Source of the DNA: Clostridia bacterium
GTDB taxonomy: Bacteria > Bacillota > DSM-521 > Neomoorellales > Neomoorellaceae
Assembly: GCA_012727745.1 (NCBI GenBank)
Contig: JAAYGJ010000175.1
Span: 1-7,354 of the forward strand
DNA: 7,354 nucleotides
Direction: 5' to 3'
Position 1 is the stretch's first letter. Each line of letters opens with the position of its first letter. Below the pieces are notes generated by a model that did not search any database, was not told the DNA's origin, and saw only the letters and a list, made by a program, of their open reading frames with translations. A program made the position numbers and the translations under genes. Positions 5,394-7,354 of the stretch are shown here, in pieces.

Positions 5394-6146
5394 TTATTTT
5401 TGCCCGTAATTAACTATCGCAGCAAAGGATACGGCATCCAGGCTGGCCCCACCCACCAGGGCACCGTCAATATCGGGCTGGGCCATCAGCTCGGCAATGT
5501 TTTCCGGTTTGACGCTGCCGCCGTATTGAATACGGGTAGCCTGGGCTGCCTCGCCATACATTTCCCCTAAAGTCCGGCGAATAAAAGCGATAACCTCCTG
5601 GGCATCAGCAGCTGTAGCAGTGCGGCCGGTGCCGTTGGCCCACACCGGCTCATAAGCTACCACTAACGTTTCTACCTGTTCAGGGGTCAGGCCTTGCAAA
5701 CTTTCCTTTACCTGTCGGCTGACAACTGCCAGAGTCTTGCCTGCCTCCCGTTCAGCCAGGGTTTCACCAACGCAGACAATGGGACACAATTCATGACGGT
5801 AAGCAGCCTGCAGCTTTTTATTAACGCTGGCATCAGTTTCACCAAAATACTGACGCCGTTCTGAATGGCCAATGATAACATAGCTACAACCAAGTTCTTT
5901 AAGCATCGACCCGGAAATTTCGCCGGTATAGGCTCCTTTGTCCTCCCAGAAAAGGTTTTGGGCTCCTACCGCTATATTGGAACCGCCCGCTGCATTAACA
6001 GTTGCAGCTATGGCGGTAAAAGGGGGGCAAACTACTACTTCCACTTCAGTTGTGCCGACCAGGGGTTTTAATAAAGTCACCAGTTCCCTGGCCTCTGCTG
6101 CAGTATTATGCATTTTCCAGTTACCTGCAATAATCGGTCGCCGCAA
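5394..6146 (-). CDS. tpiA: Triose-phosphate isomerase
   Basis: TpiA interconverts dihydroxyacetone phosphate and glyceraldehyde 3-phosphate as a cytoplasmic TIM-barrel enzyme. The start is placed at TTG (6146-6144), giving 250 residues and the family's classic beginning MRRPIIAGNWKM. A GTG nine bases upstream (6155-6153) would add three residues, but it sits inside the GGGGGTGG ribosome site. Catalytic Asn9 and Lys11 (GNWK), His94 (IIGHSERR) and Glu166 (YEPVWA) are present, as is the phosphate-binding YGGSVKPEN near residues 208-216. Catalytic loop 6 reads EPVWANGTGRT, where Asn171 replaces the usual isoleucine or valine (see findings). It follows pgk after 19 bases in the same operon. Identity is certain; the loop variant is the only oddity. 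Confidence 0.97.
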   Translation of the reverse strand: MRRPIIAGNWKMHNTAAEARELVTLLKPLVGTTEVEVVVCPPFTAIAATVNAAGGSNIAVGAQNLFWEDKGAYTGEISGSMLKELGCSYVIIGHSERRQYFGETDASVNKKLQAAYRHELCPIVCVGETLAEREAGKTLAVVSRQVKESLQGLTPEQVETLVVAYEPVWANGTGRTATAADAQEVIAFIRRTLGEMYGEAAQATRIQYGGSVKPENIAELMAQPDIDGALVGGASLDAVSFAAIVNYGQK

Positions 6147-6151
6147 TCGAA

Positions 6152-6159
6152 CCACCCCC
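6152..6159 (-). promoter_or_regulatory. Ribosome binding site fixing the TTG start of tpiA
   Basis: GGGGGTGG is read leftward five bases before TTG at 6146-6144. The alternative GTG start at 6155 lies inside this site and would have almost no ribosome site of its own. This supports the shorter, 250-residue protein. Confidence 0.75.
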
Positions 6160-6165
6160 GTTTTA

Positions 6166-7347
6166 TTATTTATCCGTCAGGGCCACTACCCCGGGCAGTG
6201 CTTTACCCTCAAGGAATTCCAGGGAAGCACCGCCGCCGGTAGAAATATGTCCAATTTTATCCGCTACTCCCATTTTCTCCACCGCCGCCACCGAGTCACC
6301 GCCACCAACAATGGTCAACCCCTCAACTGCAGCAACGGCCTGGGCTACCACCTCGGTACCCCGGGCAAAAGGTTCCATCTCAAAAACGCCCATAGGCCCG
6401 TTCCAGACCACCGTGCGAGCTCCCGCCAGGGCATTAGCAAAGGCCCTGGCCGTCTCCGGGCCGATATCTAGAGCCATCCAGTCTTCAGGTACGGCATTGA
6501 CGGCCACTACCTGGTGAGCGGCCTCTGGTTTAAACTCCTGGGCCACAACCAGATCCCGGGGCAAAAGCATGTGTACACCTTTTTTGTCAGCGGTAGCAAT
6601 TAATTCAGCAGCCAGGGGCACCTGGTCTGCTTCTACCAGGGACTTGCCCATAGCATGACCTTCAGCCTGCAAAAAAGTATTAGCCATACCTCCACCGATA
6701 ATTAACGTGTCCACCTTGTCAAGCAAGTTACGGATAACGCCAATTTTATCGGAAACCTTGGCCCCGCCAATGATAGCCACAAAAGGCCTTTCCGGTTCTG
6801 CCAGGGCTTTACCCATAAAATCCAGCTCTTTTTGCATCAAAAAACCGGCGGCAGCAGGCAGGTAATGGGCCACCCCTTCGGTAGAAGCATGGGCACGGTG
6901 AGCAGTGCCAAAGGCGTCATTTATGTAAACTTCGGCCAGAGCAGCAAGTTTCCTGGCAAAAGCCGGGTCATTCTTTTCTTCCTCCGGATAAAAGCGCAGG
7001 TTTTCCAACAGCAACAATTCGCCGGGCTGGAGAGCATTTGCAGCTGCTTCAGCCTCCGGGCCAATGCAGTCATTAATTTTCTTAACCGGTTGCTGAATTA
7101 GCTCTTCTAGTTCTCTGGCTACCGCGTCGAGGCGCAGTTCTTCCTTTACCTTGCCTTTAGGTCGCCCTAGATGGGACATGAGGATTACCCGGGCCTTCTG
7201 CTCCAGCAAATACTTGATGGTAGGCAGGGCAGCACGAATGCGGGTATTATCGGTTACCCTGCCGTCCTGTAAAGGAACATTGAAGTCTACCCGTACCAGT
7301 ACCCTTTTTTGTTCCAGCTCCAAGTCTTTAAGAGTTAACTTGGCCAT
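6166..7347 (-). CDS. pgk: Phosphoglycerate kinase
   Basis: Pgk transfers phosphate between 1,3-bisphosphoglycerate and ADP, the first ATP-forming step of lower glycolysis, in the cytoplasm. The protein has 393 residues, as in Bacillus. The N-terminal domain shows RVDFNVP (19-25), Arg36, SHLGRPKG (58-65), ENLRFYPEE (115-123, Arg118) and Arg151 in AHRAHAST. The C-terminal nucleotide domain shows IIGGAKVSDKIGV (192-204, Lys197 and Lys201), GGGMANTF (218-225), WNGPMGVFE (315-323), GGGDS (348-352) and STGGGASLEFLEG (369-381). The start is ATG, seven bases from the right edge, so its ribosome site and any promoter are not visible. It is the first visible gene of the leftward operon. The glyceraldehyde-3-phosphate dehydrogenase gene, commonly just upstream in Firmicutes, would be beyond the window. 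No abnormalities were seen. Confidence 0.98.
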   Translation of the reverse strand: MAKLTLKDLELEQKRVLVRVDFNVPLQDGRVTDNTRIRAALPTIKYLLEQKARVILMSHLGRPKGKVKEELRLDAVARELEELIQQPVKKINDCIGPEAEAAANALQPGELLLLENLRFYPEEEKNDPAFARKLAALAEVYINDAFGTAHRAHASTEGVAHYLPAAAGFLMQKELDFMGKALAEPERPFVAIIGGAKVSDKIGVIRNLLDKVDTLIIGGGMANTFLQAEGHAMGKSLVEADQVPLAAELIATADKKGVHMLLPRDLVVAQEFKPEAAHQVVAVNAVPEDWMALDIGPETARAFANALAGARTVVWNGPMGVFEMEPFARGTEVVAQAVAAVEGLTIVGGGDSVAAVEKMGVADKIGHISTGGGASLEFLEGKALPGVVALTDK

Positions 7348-7354
7348 CGTAGCC

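Noticed and set aside
5103..5570. Plus-strand open frame of 155 codons across the tpiA-gpmI gap
   Set aside because: It begins and ends inside antisense coding sequence, shows no domain and has no ribosome site worth noting, so it does not explain the gap.
5938..6471. Open frame of 177 codons on the plus strand spanning tpiA and pgk
   Set aside because: It is antisense to two conserved enzymes, without motifs, and is best explained by codon bias of the genes on the other strand.

Overview
The window reads as a chromosomal segment of an anaerobic, Gram-positive-type bacterium, most likely a member of the Clostridia. The main reasons are the glycolytic gene order pgk-tpiA-gpmI-eno on one strand, strong GGAGG-type ribosome binding sites combined with TTG and GTG starts, the cofactor-independent (not cofactor-dependent) phosphoglycerate mutase, and an FmdE-type protein of the kind found in anaerobes. 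A Moorella-like acetogen or relative would fit, but the genus is an inference from gene content only.

Left third (1-2248, plus strand): a tight three-gene run. It begins with the 3' part of an ABC-transporter ATPase polypeptide of the oligopeptide/nickel class, cut by the window edge. Two nucleotide-binding units (a DppD-like tail followed by a complete DppF-like unit) are read in one frame. The stop of this gene overlaps the start of a short TrmO/TsaA-family gene by 10 bases, and 41 bases after that comes an FmdE-domain protein with a C-terminal four-cysteine zinc ribbon. The arrangement suggests one expression unit. A transporter, a predicted SAM-dependent enzyme and a metal-binding protein together hint at metal or metal-chelate handling, but the substrate cannot be read from the sequence.

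Middle (2249-2349): a 101-base convergent intergenic space. Its right half holds a strong terminator hairpin for the leftward operon.

Right two thirds (2350-7347, minus strand): pgk, tpiA, gpmI and eno in transcription order, entered from the right edge. Together they convert 1,3-bisphosphoglycerate to phosphoenolpyruvate and interconvert the triose phosphates, or run the same steps backwards in gluconeogenesis. The gene for glyceraldehyde-3-phosphate dehydrogenase, which normally precedes pgk in this arrangement, would lie beyond the right edge. Gaps are short (19 bases pgk-tpiA, 31 bases gpmI-eno) except for 187 bases between tpiA and gpmI, which holds a possible internal promoter and small hairpins. 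All four proteins are full length with their catalytic residues. The one oddity is an asparagine at the tip of the TpiA catalytic loop where nearly all family members carry a bulky hydrophobic residue. tpiA and gpmI both appear to start at TTG.

No tRNA, rRNA, CRISPR array, insertion sequence or prophage gene was seen. The most interesting part is the ABC-TrmO-FmdE cassette, whose joint function is not obvious.
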